Assembly (NCBI RefSeq): GCF_040026395.1
Contig: NZ_CP157278.1
Location: 4,960,001-5,024,000 of the forward strand
Length of the DNA: 64,000 nt
Direction: 5' to 3'
Source: Pedobacter lusitanus
GTDB taxonomy: Bacteria; Bacteroidota; Bacteroidia; Sphingobacteriales; Sphingobacteriaceae
Below are positions 1 through 9,086 of the stretch, in pieces; within the stretch, counting starts at the first letter, position 1; the number at the start of each line of letters is the position of its first letter. The notes under the pieces are model-generated. The model saw only the letters and a program-made list of their open reading frames with translations. It was not told where the DNA came from and did not search any database. The position numbers were made by a program, and so were the translations under genes.

Positions 1-5
1 ATCGG

Positions 6-308
6 ATGGACACAATAGCGAAAAACAAACAATTAAATAACGACGAGATCTTTGAGCTGATGAAGCAATTTATCACAGAGGTTATAGGAGAAGAATTTGT
101 AGAAGAAATGGATATCACTCCTAAAAGCTCTTTTACCAAAGATCTGGAAATGGACAGTATAGAAATTGTATCCTTCTCTGAAAAGATAAAAACACACTTT
201 GGCGACCAGATTGATTTTACAGGATGGTTATCTGCTATGGATCTTGATCAGCTGATTAATCTGAACCTGGAAATGATCATTAATTATATACACGAATGCC
301 AGTCATAA
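6..308 (+). CDS. acyl carrier protein
   Basis: A 100-residue protein with the four-helix acyl carrier fold and the phosphopantetheine attachment motif D-S-I-E, serine at residue 51. Such proteins hold an acyl chain as a thioester for synthases or acyltransferases. It starts only five bases into the window, so its ribosome binding site cannot be seen and the operon begins further upstream. Its last codons overlap the start of the hydrolase gene by 13 bases, which implies translational coupling. The neighbours (hydrolase, glycosyltransferases, condensation-like enzymes) suggest a dedicated carrier for a specialised lipid or polyketide rather than the housekeeping fatty-acid ACP, which is normally shorter (about 78 residues) and sits beside fabF. 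That role is inferred. Confidence 0.85.
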   Translation: MDTIAKNKQLNNDEIFELMKQFITEVIGEEFVEEMDITPKSSFTKDLEMDSIEIVSFSEKIKTHFGDQIDFTGWLSAMDLDQLINLNLEMIINYIHECQS

Positions 309-1057
309 AAGTAAATCACAGAGATGTACACATTCAGGAACTGAATAAAGGAGCGGCCGAAACCGTTCTCTTAATTCATGGAATGTTCAGTAACCTCTCT
401 GTTTATTACTTTAATATTGCCCCGGTACTGGCCGAACATTTTCATGTGGTGATGTACGATCTGAAAAGTCATGGAATGAGTGAACGTACACTGGAAGGTT
501 ATGACCTGAACAGTATGACTGATGATCTTTATGCTTTAATGGAAGTACTTAAGCTGGAGAAGGTGCATCTGGCAGGTTATAGTTTTGGTGGTCTGATTGC
601 TTTAAAAATGGCCGTTCGTTTCCCGGAAAAACTGAGGAAACTTGTCCTGATAGAAGCGCCGGACCCCAATGATGATAAAACCCGTGGTATTATTGAAGAA
701 TACAGCAGGGAGTTTCTGGAACATTATGTAGCTAATTTTACGGATACAACTAAAGTGAAAATGGGTAAAAGACAGATGGACCGTAACCACCGGATGTATG
801 AATATCTGTTTTATCAGACCAGTATCAAAAAAGACATGATTCAGGAGAGCGGTTTTTTTAGCGCACCTGAAATCAATACGATGCAGAAAGATACCCTTTT
901 GTTGTATGGATCTGCTTCCAATTGTCTGGAAGCGGGTAAACAGCTTCATCAGAAAATCAGAAAATCAGATCTGATTCCATTAGATGGAGATCATAATATT
1001 CCTATTCAGGAACCCGTGATGATCGCGGAGATTGTTTCTGGATTTTTTAAGAATTAG
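296..1057 (+). CDS. alpha/beta hydrolase, possibly a thioesterase of the cluster
   Basis: A 253-residue alpha/beta-hydrolase. The oxyanion-hole segment LLIHGM is near residue 26, the nucleophile elbow G-Y-S-F-G-G carries Ser96, and the catalytic histidine is probably His233 in G-D-H-N. There is no signal peptide, so it should be cytoplasmic. It overlaps the ACP gene by 13 bases and precedes two glycosyltransferases, so it may release or proofread an acyl chain held by the ACP. The family is functionally broad (esterases, thioesterases, lactonases), so the substrate is not determined by sequence alone. Confidence 0.8.
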   Translation: MPVIKVNHRDVHIQELNKGAAETVLLIHGMFSNLSVYYFNIAPVLAEHFHVVMYDLKSHGMSERTLEGYDLNSMTDDLYALMEVLKLEKVHLAGYSFGGLIALKMAVRFPEKLRKLVLIEAPDPNDDKTRGIIEEYSREFLEHYVANFTDTTKVKMGKRQMDRNHRMYEYLFYQTSIKKDMIQESGFFSAPEINTMQKDTLLLYGSASNCLEAGKQLHQKIRKSDLIPLDGDHNIPIQEPVMIAEIVSGFFKN

Positions 1058-1079
1058 TTGTCAACTTAATACCTTATCA

Positions 1080-2285
1080 ATGGCGAAATTTGTATTTATA
1101 GTTCCTCCTTTAACAGGTCATATTAATCCTACCCTGAGTATGGGCGCTGTTTTGATTGGGCGTGGACATCAGGTTGGCTGGATTACACTTGACCCTGATT
1201 TAGGTTCCAGATTGCCCGAAGGTGGTGAATTGTTATTAATCAAATATAACGAGAGTGATCAGCAGAAACAGGATAGTGAGCAATATCTTGATATCATTAC
1301 CAAAAAAATTGTCTACGGAATAGACAGTATCAAGTTTTTATATGAAGAAGTTTTAATTCCATTAAACCGTCATAGTTATGAAGGGATAATAGAATGGCTG
1401 GAAAAGTATAAGCCCGATCTGGTCATTACAGATCACCAGATGTTTGCCGGAGCTATCGCCGCGGTCAATCAGAAAATACCTTATGCTACATCAGTAACGG
1501 CACCCGCTGCTATAAAAATCATGGATGAGCTACCCAAAGTCCACGAATGGGAGGTTAAGCAGATTGTTGATCTGCAAAAGGAACTGGGTATTGATAAACC
1601 AGTGTCAATTGCATGTTCGGGTCTGTTAACTATGGTTTTAACTTCAAAAGCATTTTTTGGGGAACTAGAATTGCCTGCACATTATCATTTTGTAGGACCG
1701 GTAATCAATCGCAAATCAGTAAAATCATCTTTTGACTGGGAGTTACTGCAAAAAAATAACAGGCCAAAAATATTAGTCAGTATCGGAACTACTTTTGATC
1801 ACGAGCATAAAAAGAACTTTTTTGCCAAAGTGATAGAAGCCTTCGGAGAAGAAGACATAACTGTAGTGGTTGTTTCAGAACCCTCACTATTTGAAGTCTG
1901 GCCAGATAATTTCATCGTTCAGCGGATGGTTCCGCAATTAGAATTATTACCGCATTTAGATGCAGTAGTTTGTCATGGCGGACATAATACTGTCTGTGAA
2001 ACCTTAATTAATGGTTTACCTATGGTCGTTATACCCATTGCCTATGATCAGTCACATGTGGCAGGCAGGGTAGTGCGTGTAGGTGCAGGATTACGTTTAA
2101 ACTTCAATCGTTTTAAAGCCAGACATCTGCAGGAGGCTGTCACAGAAATTCTTCAGAACCAGTCTTTTAAAACCTCAGCTGTTGAAATCAAACAATCTTT
2201 TATAGATGCTGGCGGTACGGAAGCTGCGGCGACTTTACTTGAGCAGTTCAGTGTCAATGAACCTTTGTTCTTATTAAATAATTAA
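1080..2285 (+). CDS. MGT-family (UGT-like) glycosyltransferase, copy 1
   Basis: About 401 residues with the two-Rossmann GT-B fold of macrolide/UDP-glycosyltransferases (GT1). The N-terminus F-I-V-P-P-L-T-G-H-I-N-P is the acceptor-side motif. The C-terminal donor-binding segment contains H-G-G-H-N-T followed by G-L-P-M and D-Q. A longer reading frame begins at 1032, but the ATG at 1080 directly precedes the conserved N-terminus and lies after the hydrolase stop, so it is preferred. Relatives glycosylate hydrophobic acceptors such as macrolides, carotenoids (CrtX-like) and lipids. It is a tandem paralogue of the next gene. The cluster context suggests glycosylation of a lipid or polyketide; acceptor and sugar are unknown. 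Confidence 0.85.
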   Translation: MAKFVFIVPPLTGHINPTLSMGAVLIGRGHQVGWITLDPDLGSRLPEGGELLLIKYNESDQQKQDSEQYLDIITKKIVYGIDSIKFLYEEVLIPLNRHSYEGIIEWLEKYKPDLVITDHQMFAGAIAAVNQKIPYATSVTAPAAIKIMDELPKVHEWEVKQIVDLQKELGIDKPVSIACSGLLTMVLTSKAFFGELELPAHYHFVGPVINRKSVKSSFDWELLQKNNRPKILVSIGTTFDHEHKKNFFAKVIEAFGEEDITVVVVSEPSLFEVWPDNFIVQRMVPQLELLPHLDAVVCHGGHNTVCETLINGLPMVVIPIAYDQSHVAGRVVRVGAGLRLNFNRFKARHLQEAVTEILQNQSFKTSAVEIKQSFIDAGGTEAAATLLEQFSVNEPLFLLNN

Positions 2286-2294
2286 AAAGAAATT

Positions 2295-3500
2295 ATGTCA
2301 AGATTTTTATTCGTCGTACCACCTTTTTTTGGTCATATCAGCCCAACACTTAGCATAGGATCCAGTTTAATTGCCCGCGGGCATGAAGTGAAATGGATAG
2401 GAATCACACCATTGGCAGACAAACATATACCAGAAGGAGGGGAATTTATTTACCCTGAAGCAGATCTGGAAGAATATCAGGAAGAGATTACCCGCATCCT
2501 GAAACGTCAGGATGATGGCCCTTCCTGTTCAGGACCTGAAGTCATGAAACTGGCATTGGAAGAAACTTATGTTCCTTTTGCCCGGATGATGATGAAAGGA
2601 CTTGGCAAGTTTGCTGATGAGTGGAAACCAGATGTGATTGTGAATGACTGTATTACTTTTGCGGGGGCATTATGTGCACATGTCAAAGGAATCCCTTCTG
2701 TGACCACTACACCTGTTCCGCCAGATGTAATGGGAGATACAGCTACCAGTGCACCTAAAATATTTGAGTGGCAGCAGCAGTTGATTAAAGGCTTACAAAA
2801 GGAATTAGGTATAATCGAAGATGGTATTTTTATCCACTCCAATAAACTTAATCTGGTTTTTACTTCCCAGGCTTTTGCCGGATTTGAAGAAGTTCCATCA
2901 CATATGAGATTTGTAGGTCCGGTGAAAGGCAGGCCAAATCACGCAGCCTTTGACTGGGAAAGACTTGCAAAGGCCACAACACCAAAGATTTTTGTCTCCC
3001 TGGGTACTCTGCTGGTTGATATCAGAGCTGCTTTTTTTCAGAAACTGATTGATGCTTTTGCCAATGAACCCGTAACAATTATAGCAGCAACTAATCCGGA
3101 TATTTTTGAGCAATGGCCGGCTAATTTTATTGTAAACAGTTTTGTGCCACAGGCAGAACTTATGCCGCATATGGATGCGGTAATCTGTCATGGAGGTTTT
3201 AATACTGTGAATGATACTTTTACCAATGGCTTGCCTATGCTGATCACACCAATTGCCTATGATCATTTTCACACCGCTAAACTGATTGAAAATGCAGGTT
3301 GCGGAATCAGTATCCGTTATAAACGCTTAAAGATAGCAGAACTTAGAAATGCTGTTTTTGAGTTACTGGGAAATCCGAAATACAGAAATGCAGCATTAAG
3401 AATAAGAGAAACATTTATCTCAGCCGGGGGAAATGATAAAGCAGTAGAGTTGCTTGAAGATTTTGCCGGGGTAGAACAATTACTCGAAAAAAATAACTAA
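2295..3500 (+). CDS. MGT-family (UGT-like) glycosyltransferase, copy 2
   Basis: A 401-residue paralogue of the preceding gene, nine bases downstream. It shares the N-terminal P-P-F-F-G-H-I-S-P motif and the donor-site H-G-G-F-N-T with following G-L-P-M and I-A-Y-D-H. Two successive transferases of one family suggest that two sugars are added to the same aglycone, or two acceptor positions are modified; this is inference. No membrane segment or signal peptide is seen. The downstream acyltransferase gene starts 156 bases later, the largest gap within this operon, so a secondary promoter there is possible. Confidence 0.85.
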   Translation: MSRFLFVVPPFFGHISPTLSIGSSLIARGHEVKWIGITPLADKHIPEGGEFIYPEADLEEYQEEITRILKRQDDGPSCSGPEVMKLALEETYVPFARMMMKGLGKFADEWKPDVIVNDCITFAGALCAHVKGIPSVTTTPVPPDVMGDTATSAPKIFEWQQQLIKGLQKELGIIEDGIFIHSNKLNLVFTSQAFAGFEEVPSHMRFVGPVKGRPNHAAFDWERLAKATTPKIFVSLGTLLVDIRAAFFQKLIDAFANEPVTIIAATNPDIFEQWPANFIVNSFVPQAELMPHMDAVICHGGFNTVNDTFTNGLPMLITPIAYDHFHTAKLIENAGCGISIRYKRLKIAELRNAVFELLGNPKYRNAALRIRETFISAGGNDKAVELLEDFAGVEQLLEKNN

Positions 3501-3656
3501 TACCTATGAGAATCCCAGAGGATTGAAATAGTTATCAGGCACGCAGGGCTGTACTTATTTATTCATGGATTTTACAGGTGCTTTTGTGTTCATAAACCCT
3601 TAGGAGTTTGATCATTCAAAGGCTCCATCACAAAACAAAACAAAAATTTAAAGCCT

Positions 3657-4934
3657 ATGAAAAGAAGGTTACTATTTGGGGAGAGGCTGATGCTGGGAGA
3701 CGGACATACTCCGTTTAACGGGGTAGTGCCGGTAAAAATCCGCGGAGAATTTTCTGCAGCGAGTTTACAGCACGCACTGTTGAGATTACAGCAAAAACAT
3801 CCCTTGCTTAATGCGGTTATCACTTATGATAAACATAACCGCCCTTATTTTACCGTTGATAAAGACCGGCCTGCTAAAATCCCGGTGCATATCATTCCCC
3901 GCAATAGCGATGATGACTGGAAAAAAGAATCAATCAATCAGTGGCTGAGCCCATTTGACACGGCTAAGGACCCAATGATGCGAATGGTCTGGATTAAAGG
4001 AGATGGTGTCTCAGAACTTTTAATGATTGTACATCACTGTCTGATTGATGGTGGATCTGTGCTGACTATTCTGGCTACCCTGTTCGAATTAATTGATAAC
4101 GGTGATGCTGAAATTGGACAGGAAGATCCGATTAAAGGGTTACAGGATATAGTTCCTGCAGAAATCCTGGAGAATAAAAAGCAAAGGTTTAAAGCTGGTC
4201 TGATCGGTAGCATAGCAGTTTTGGCTCTATGGCTCATGCCTGCCAGAAAAAAAGCAATAGAGAGACAGAAGGATTATATGCTTCACTGGAAACTGGATGA
4301 AGAGATGACTGCAGAGATCTCTAAATTCTGTAAAGGTTCGGGGATAACAGTCAATACGTTGTTATGTGCAGTGTTATTACAAGCCTTTAAAGACATCAGA
4401 AAAGAAAATGCACACAATAAAGTTTCCTGCCCTGTTGACCTGCGTACAATAAATAAGAAGATCAAAAAGGATAACATCTTTGCATTCGGTTCCATGTTCG
4501 TTGTCAGTGCTTATCCTGAGCTCGATTTTATGAGTAATGCAAAGGCCATACAGAAAGATATCAAACAGAAAGTTAAAAAGCTGGATCCATATCTGATGCT
4601 GATGGTACTTGAAAAAGCGCATCCTATACTAAATAAGTTCCGTCGTTTTTTAAAACATGGTAAATCAAGTAATGACTGTATGTTTTCCAATATAGGCAGA
4701 ATGCCTATTCCTTATCAGTACAGTACTTTCGAAATAGAAACAATATATACACCAACTGTGATCGGCCCTTTAGGTAATACAACTTCATTCATGACTACTA
4801 TCTACCGTGGAAAAATGGATTTTGCATTTGTAGCAAGTGAAGGATATATACCCTATGCAGATGGTCTGGCCATACAAGGCAAGATTATGTCAATACTCAA
4901 AGAGCAATTAGAAACACAGCTACAACCAGCATAA
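3657..4934 (+). CDS. condensation-domain-like acyltransferase, copy 1
   Basis: A 425-residue protein of the chloramphenicol-acetyltransferase-like fold shared by NRPS condensation domains, PapA5-type and alcohol acyltransferases. The catalytic motif H-H-x-x-x-D-G is intact (H126-H127, D131-G132), and an N-terminal segment on early strands followed by Q-Q-K-H-P-L-L is typical of the family. It stands alone without A or PCP domains, so it probably transfers an acyl group, perhaps from the ACP encoded upstream, to a hydroxyl of a glycosylated acceptor. The acceptor is inferred from the neighbouring glycosyltransferases. It lies two bases before a paralogue of equal length. Confidence 0.75.
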   Translation: MKRRLLFGERLMLGDGHTPFNGVVPVKIRGEFSAASLQHALLRLQQKHPLLNAVITYDKHNRPYFTVDKDRPAKIPVHIIPRNSDDDWKKESINQWLSPFDTAKDPMMRMVWIKGDGVSELLMIVHHCLIDGGSVLTILATLFELIDNGDAEIGQEDPIKGLQDIVPAEILENKKQRFKAGLIGSIAVLALWLMPARKKAIERQKDYMLHWKLDEEMTAEISKFCKGSGITVNTLLCAVLLQAFKDIRKENAHNKVSCPVDLRTINKKIKKDNIFAFGSMFVVSAYPELDFMSNAKAIQKDIKQKVKKLDPYLMLMVLEKAHPILNKFRRFLKHGKSSNDCMFSNIGRMPIPYQYSTFEIETIYTPTVIGPLGNTTSFMTTIYRGKMDFAFVASEGYIPYADGLAIQGKIMSILKEQLETQLQPA

Positions 4935-4936
4935 AA

Positions 4937-6211
4937 ATGAAAAGAAAGTTGATCATTGGAGAAAGGATTATGTATGTAGATGCTTTGACACCTGTTAACT
5001 GCATTTTTACAGTAAATATCCGCGGAGTTATAGCTCCGGAAACTTTACATGCTGCACTACGGAAAATACAGCAAAAACATCCGTTGTTACAGATGCAGAT
5101 TGATGATAAACAAACCGGTGGCCCTTATTTCATTTTAAATGAAAATATCGGGGAGATTCCTGTACGGGTCATTGAACGTAAAGGAGAGGATGACTGGCTC
5201 AATGAATCTAAAGCAGAATGGAACAAACTTTTTGATGGTGAAAATGAACCTTTAGCCAGAGTAGTCTGGCTAAAGGATGCAGAAGTATCAGATATTTTGC
5301 TGGTTCTGCCACATTGTATCTGTGACGGATCTACTTTGGTAACCCTGTTGCAGGAGCTGTTATTTCTGCTGGATCAGCCGGATCTGCAGCTTACCCCATA
5401 CAAGTCCTTCAGTTCAGTAAAAGAATTGCTGACACCAGCTTTTTCTATATCGCAGGCAAAGATTCTTAAAGCCCGTATGTTCTCGCTGTTAGGGAAAGCA
5501 TTTTTCTTATTTAAACCCACCAGCCGTAAAGTAGCAGCAGGGAATAATTATGTCCTCCACTGGACACTCAGTCCAGAGCAGACTATTGAACTGCTTGAGC
5601 AGAGCAAAGCCGAAGGAACTACTGTTCACGCCATGTTGTGCATTGCGGTGATGAAGGCCTTTCAGCAAGTGAGAGGAGTAAAGGCGCATGGAAAAGTAAT
5701 TTGTCCGGTAGATATCAGACAGTTTGTCCCTGAAATCAAAAGTGATACTATGTTTGCATTTGCTCCGATCGTGGAACTGGAGACAGATAAAAAAACGGAG
5801 CTGGATTTCTGGACAAGGGCAAGAAATCTGAAAGCAGATCTGACTGCAAAAGTACAGGAGCTGAAAGTAGAAGAAATGTTATGGATGAGTGAATACTTTC
5901 ATTCAGTAGTGACCAGGATGGTTAAATTTTTGAAAGCCACTGATGGTACCCATGACGTGACACTTTCCAATATGGGAAAACTCAGGATCAAAGAAAATTA
6001 CCACAATTTTGAAGTGATGGCTATTCATAGTCCGACAGTAGCTTTTCCGTGGAGAAATCCCAATACGATGGTGGCCTGTACTTTCAAAAACCGCATGGAT
6101 TTTACCTTTATGTCTAATGAGACTTTTCTGACTGAAAAGGAAGCCGGGCAGATTAAAGCTGAAGCAATGAATTTATTATTTGAAAACCTGAAACAATTAT
6201 CTGTTGCCTGA
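4937..6211 (+). CDS. condensation-domain-like acyltransferase, copy 2
   Basis: A 424-residue tandem paralogue of the previous gene, with matching segments along its length (R-G-V-I-A-P-E-T-L, Q-Q-K-H-P-L-L, C-P-V-D-I-R). Its active-site motif reads P-H-C-I-C-D-G. The first histidine of HHxxxDG is proline, but the second, catalytic histidine (H126) and the aspartate (D130) are kept, so activity is plausible. Together with copy 1 it could acylate two positions of one glycolipid, as duplicated Pap enzymes do in mycobacterial lipid pathways; that comparison is inference. Confidence 0.75.
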   Translation: MKRKLIIGERIMYVDALTPVNCIFTVNIRGVIAPETLHAALRKIQQKHPLLQMQIDDKQTGGPYFILNENIGEIPVRVIERKGEDDWLNESKAEWNKLFDGENEPLARVVWLKDAEVSDILLVLPHCICDGSTLVTLLQELLFLLDQPDLQLTPYKSFSSVKELLTPAFSISQAKILKARMFSLLGKAFFLFKPTSRKVAAGNNYVLHWTLSPEQTIELLEQSKAEGTTVHAMLCIAVMKAFQQVRGVKAHGKVICPVDIRQFVPEIKSDTMFAFAPIVELETDKKTELDFWTRARNLKADLTAKVQELKVEEMLWMSEYFHSVVTRMVKFLKATDGTHDVTLSNMGKLRIKENYHNFEVMAIHSPTVAFPWRNPNTMVACTFKNRMDFTFMSNETFLTEKEAGQIKAEAMNLLFENLKQLSVA

Positions 6212-6212
6212 T

Positions 6213-6803
6213 ATGTTAACCACAGCTGCTAAAAAAAAGGAGATTACGCTAAAGCGATTTTTACGCAAGAATTTACTGTACTATATTATCCCGAATGTTG
6301 TCTTTAATACAATTATTCCGTATTTCAGTTTTACAGATCTGCATGCAGTTCATTTATTTGATGGAGAACAGAATCTGGCGAGATTCATTCTGCCCATGGC
6401 TTTTTTTCTGCCTTTTATTATCACCTTTGATATCCTGAAAAAAACGATTACACTTTCAGAGAAAGGTCATTCAGAAATTATATTGCCTGAAGGTTTTAAG
6501 AAGAACAAATTTATTTTGCAGATGGCGGGTATCAATGGTTTTTGTACAGTATCATTTGTTTTTGCTATGATGCTGGGCCTGCATTTTGGCCTGCCTGAAC
6601 TTTATAATTATAACGGTGCTGTACTGGCAGTACTTTTAGGACTTACTGCCGGATTATTCTCTGTGCTTTTTACCTATATGCCCATCCGTAAATTAAAAAA
6701 ATACCATCTTCCTGATACCGGGAATACTCCGGAAGATCAACCTCAGAATCTCAGAACTGTTGCTCCTGCAGCAGCTGATAAGCCTCAGCTGATTGAGGAA
6801 TGA
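6213..6803 (+). CDS. small integral membrane protein of unknown function
   Basis: About 196 residues with a basic N-terminus and roughly four hydrophobic spans (near 20-40, 60-80, 105-130 and 135-155), then a polar, proline-rich tail. I recognise no family. The reading frame can begin at a TTG at 6204 overlapping the previous gene, but the ATG at 6213 is the more likely start. As last gene of the operon it may be a membrane partner for export or positioning of the product; nothing in the sequence proves this. It ends two bases before the stop of the convergent GNAT gene. Confidence 0.6.
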   Translation: MLTTAAKKKEITLKRFLRKNLLYYIIPNVVFNTIIPYFSFTDLHAVHLFDGEQNLARFILPMAFFLPFIITFDILKKTITLSEKGHSEIILPEGFKKNKFILQMAGINGFCTVSFVFAMMLGLHFGLPELYNYNGAVLAVLLGLTAGLFSVLFTYMPIRKLKKYHLPDTGNTPEDQPQNLRTVAPAAADKPQLIEE

Positions 6804-6805
6804 AT

Positions 6806-7243
6806 TTAATCCGCTATGTTCAGGTCAAACACTTTCTGCTCTTTGGTCTGGATAAAACCCGTCTTCTGATAAAAATGATGACTTGCTGTTCTTTTGGTCT
6901 GGCATCTTACCCGTAATTTCTTTACGTCTTTATTGAGCGCCCATTCTTTTACCTGTTCCACTAGTTTTTCACCTATTTGCTGGTTACGGTAATTCTCATC
7001 TACAACCAGTCCTCCGATCTCCACAAATGGATCGGCCTCTAACCTGATGGTATAGAAAGCATGAATCCAGCCAGTGATTGTTTCCCCGATAACAGCCACA
7101 ATGATACAATGATCAGGATGTAATAATAAGCTGTTGACCCTCAGTTCTGTTTCTGCTTTTGTAGCCGGATATCCCAGCTGATCGGATAATCTGGTAACCG
7201 CTTCTGCATCTTCGATTTTTAAGTCTCTAAAATAGAGGGGCAT
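6806..7243 (-). CDS. GNAT-family N-acetyltransferase
   Basis: A 145-residue GCN5-related acetyltransferase. The central motif V-D-E-N-Y-R-N-Q-Q-I-G-E-K-L is the acetyl-CoA pyrophosphate-binding signature, and the C-terminal F-Y-Q-K-T-G-F segment is the usual final strand and helix. Small single-domain members acetylate amines, amino acids or protein N-termini; the substrate is not predictable. It lies on the minus strand, downstream of the Lrp-type regulator gene with a 47-base gap, and may be cotranscribed with it. Confidence 0.85.
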   Translation of the reverse strand: MPLYFRDLKIEDAEAVTRLSDQLGYPATKAETELRVNSLLLHPDHCIIVAVIGETITGWIHAFYTIRLEADPFVEIGGLVVDENYRNQQIGEKLVEQVKEWALNKDVKKLRVRCQTKRTASHHFYQKTGFIQTKEQKVFDLNIAD

Positions 7244-7290
7244 AATTGTATGTGTTTATGAGGTTTATGAATACAAATGAAGTGATTTCA

Positions 7291-7755
7291 TTATAACGGA
7301 TATGCTGTATCGCTTTTAGTTTCAGATAAGACAAAGAAACTCTGAACGGTACTGATATTCGGCAATATGGCCAGTTTATTTCGCAGAAATAAATGATAGC
7401 TTTCCATATCACTGGTTGCAATGCGAAGAATAAAATCAAAAGCTCCGGTCATTTGAAAACATTCCATCACTTCGTTAAATTTAGCTACTTCCCGTTCGAA
7501 CTCATTTAGCGCATCTGCTGTATGTTCTTTTAACAAGACCTGAGAAAAGGCAATCAGACTTTTATTGATTTTTTGCCGGTCCAGAATAGCAACGACTTTT
7601 TTAATATAACCTCTTTCTTTTAATTTTCTTATCCTGTCATGTATAGTAGCGATAGATTTACGCAATTTAAAGGCGATCTCCTTATTTGTAAGAGTCGCAT
7701 CTATCTGTAAAATTCTTAAAATTTCGAGATCTGTCGTGTCTAAGTCTGCGTCCAT
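7291..7755 (-). CDS. Lrp/AsnC-family transcriptional regulator
   Basis: 154 residues with an N-terminal winged helix-turn-helix (about 8-55, containing T-N-K-E-I-A and R-I-R-K-L-K-E-R-G-Y-I) and a C-terminal RAM ligand-binding domain. These octameric regulators sense amino acids and usually act on their own promoter and on nearby amino-acid genes. The gene is divergent from the cysteine-synthase-like gene at 7940 with a 184-base shared intergenic region. Control of that gene is therefore the obvious hypothesis. Confidence 0.9.
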   Translation of the reverse strand: MDADLDTTDLEILRILQIDATLTNKEIAFKLRKSIATIHDRIRKLKERGYIKKVVAILDRQKINKSLIAFSQVLLKEHTADALNEFEREVAKFNEVMECFQMTGAFDFILRIATSDMESYHLFLRNKLAILPNISTVQSFFVLSETKSDTAYPL

Positions 7756-7939
7756 TGGCTGTTACAAATTATGAATGGAAAAATACCAGTAATTTACCAT
7801 ATAATACACATTAACTGTAATTAGTTATATTTTATTTGTTCTTTTCCATAAAATTTCCGGATTTAAAACAATTGATTGTTACTAAAGTTTGAATTGTAGA
7901 GTTTTACCGAAATATCAGGGAAAACAAAACTAAAGAATA

Positions 7940-8992
7940 ATGTCTGTAAGCACAATAAAAACAGCTGGTTTAACAGCTGATCTGGAGAAGAAATTTGAAC
8001 ATTTATGGCATCTGGTAGGGAATACGCCAATGCTGGAATTACACTATACATTCAAAGGAAAAGCAGGGAAAATATATGTGAAATGTGAACAGTATAACCT
8101 GACCGGTAGCATCAAAGACAGGATTGCCCTGTTTACCTTATATCATGCCTATAAAAACGGTCAGATTAAACCCGGTGATGAAATTATCGAAGCAACCAGC
8201 GGTAATACAGGAATAGCTTTCTCTGCGATAGGTAAGGCAATGGGACACCCGGTTAAAATTATTATGCCGGACTGGTTAAGTAAAGAGCGTATAGATATTA
8301 TCAAAAGCCTGGGTGCTGAAGTTGTACTGGTGAGTAAAGAACAGGGCGGATTTTTAGGTAGTATTGAATTAGCCGAATCTATGGCCCTAAAGAATGAAAA
8401 TACTTTTCTGCCCCGCCAGTTTGAAAATAATGATAATCCGAAAGCGCATCAGGAAACCACTGGAGTTGAAATCTGGGAGCAGCTCAGACTGAATAATTTA
8501 ATGCCGGATGCTTTTGTGGCAGGAGTTGGAACAGGAGGAACGATTATGGGAGTTGGCAGGTATTTAAAGACGATGAACCCAGCTGTAAGAGTCCATCCTC
8601 TGGAGCCGGCAGAATCTCCGACACTGACAACAGGTTATAAAGTAGGCAGCCATAGAATACAGGGGATTTCTGATGAGTTTATTCCGGAAATAGTAAAACT
8701 GGATGAAATGAATCAGGTAATTCAGGCTAATGATGGCGATGCAATATTGATGGCTCAGAAACTGGCTGGTCAGCTGGGACTGGCTGTTGGGATTTCTTCC
8801 GGAGCCAATGTTATAGGCGCAATCAGCTTACAGCAGGAATTAGGTCTGGACAGTTGTGTGGTTACTATATTTTCGGATAGTAACAAGAAATATCTGAGTA
8901 CCGATTTAATGAGAGCAGAACCCGTTAAAGAAGGCTATTTAACTCCGGAAACAGAGTTTATCAATTATCATCCGATATGCAGACTTAAATAA
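7940..8992 (+). CDS. PLP-dependent cysteine synthase / cystathionine beta-synthase family enzyme
   Basis: A 350-residue fold-type II PLP enzyme. The PLP lysine is K59 in S-I-K-D-R, the substrate loop T-S-G-N-T-G is at 87-92, and a glycine-rich phosphate loop G-T-G-G-T occurs near residue 190. Members make cysteine from O-acetylserine, or cystathionine or 2,3-diaminopropionate-type products by beta-replacement. The protein is longer than typical CysK (about 310) with a C-terminal extension and no CBS regulatory domain, so the exact reaction is uncertain. The divergent Lrp gene suggests amino-acid-responsive control. A strong hairpin follows the stop codon. Confidence 0.82.
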   Translation: MSVSTIKTAGLTADLEKKFEHLWHLVGNTPMLELHYTFKGKAGKIYVKCEQYNLTGSIKDRIALFTLYHAYKNGQIKPGDEIIEATSGNTGIAFSAIGKAMGHPVKIIMPDWLSKERIDIIKSLGAEVVLVSKEQGGFLGSIELAESMALKNENTFLPRQFENNDNPKAHQETTGVEIWEQLRLNNLMPDAFVAGVGTGGTIMGVGRYLKTMNPAVRVHPLEPAESPTLTTGYKVGSHRIQGISDEFIPEIVKLDEMNQVIQANDGDAILMAQKLAGQLGLAVGISSGANVIGAISLQQELGLDSCVVTIFSDSNKKYLSTDLMRAEPVKEGYLTPETEFINYHPICRLK

Positions 8993-9006
8993 AATACGGG
9001 GAATTT

Positions 9007-9055
9007 AAAAGGCCGGCAAATCTATGTTGTAAATGCATAGATTTACCGGCCTTTT
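9007..9055. terminator. bidirectional intrinsic terminator hairpin
   Basis: Two 20-base arms (9007-9026 and 9036-9055) pair with a single mismatch around a 9-base loop, with A-rich and T-rich ends on either side. It sits between the convergent cysteine-synthase-like gene (plus) and the GH18 gene (minus), so it can serve both transcripts. Confidence 0.8.
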
Positions 9056-9086
9056 AATGATCTTTCCGCCTCAATAATACACTCTT

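Noticed and set aside
2898..3272. 124-codon minus-strand frame
   Set aside because: Antisense to the second glycosyltransferase; its residues show no domain pattern.
7227..7439. 70-codon minus-strand frame between the GNAT and Lrp genes
   Set aside because: Overlaps the C-terminal coding part of the Lrp gene in another frame; no recognisable product.
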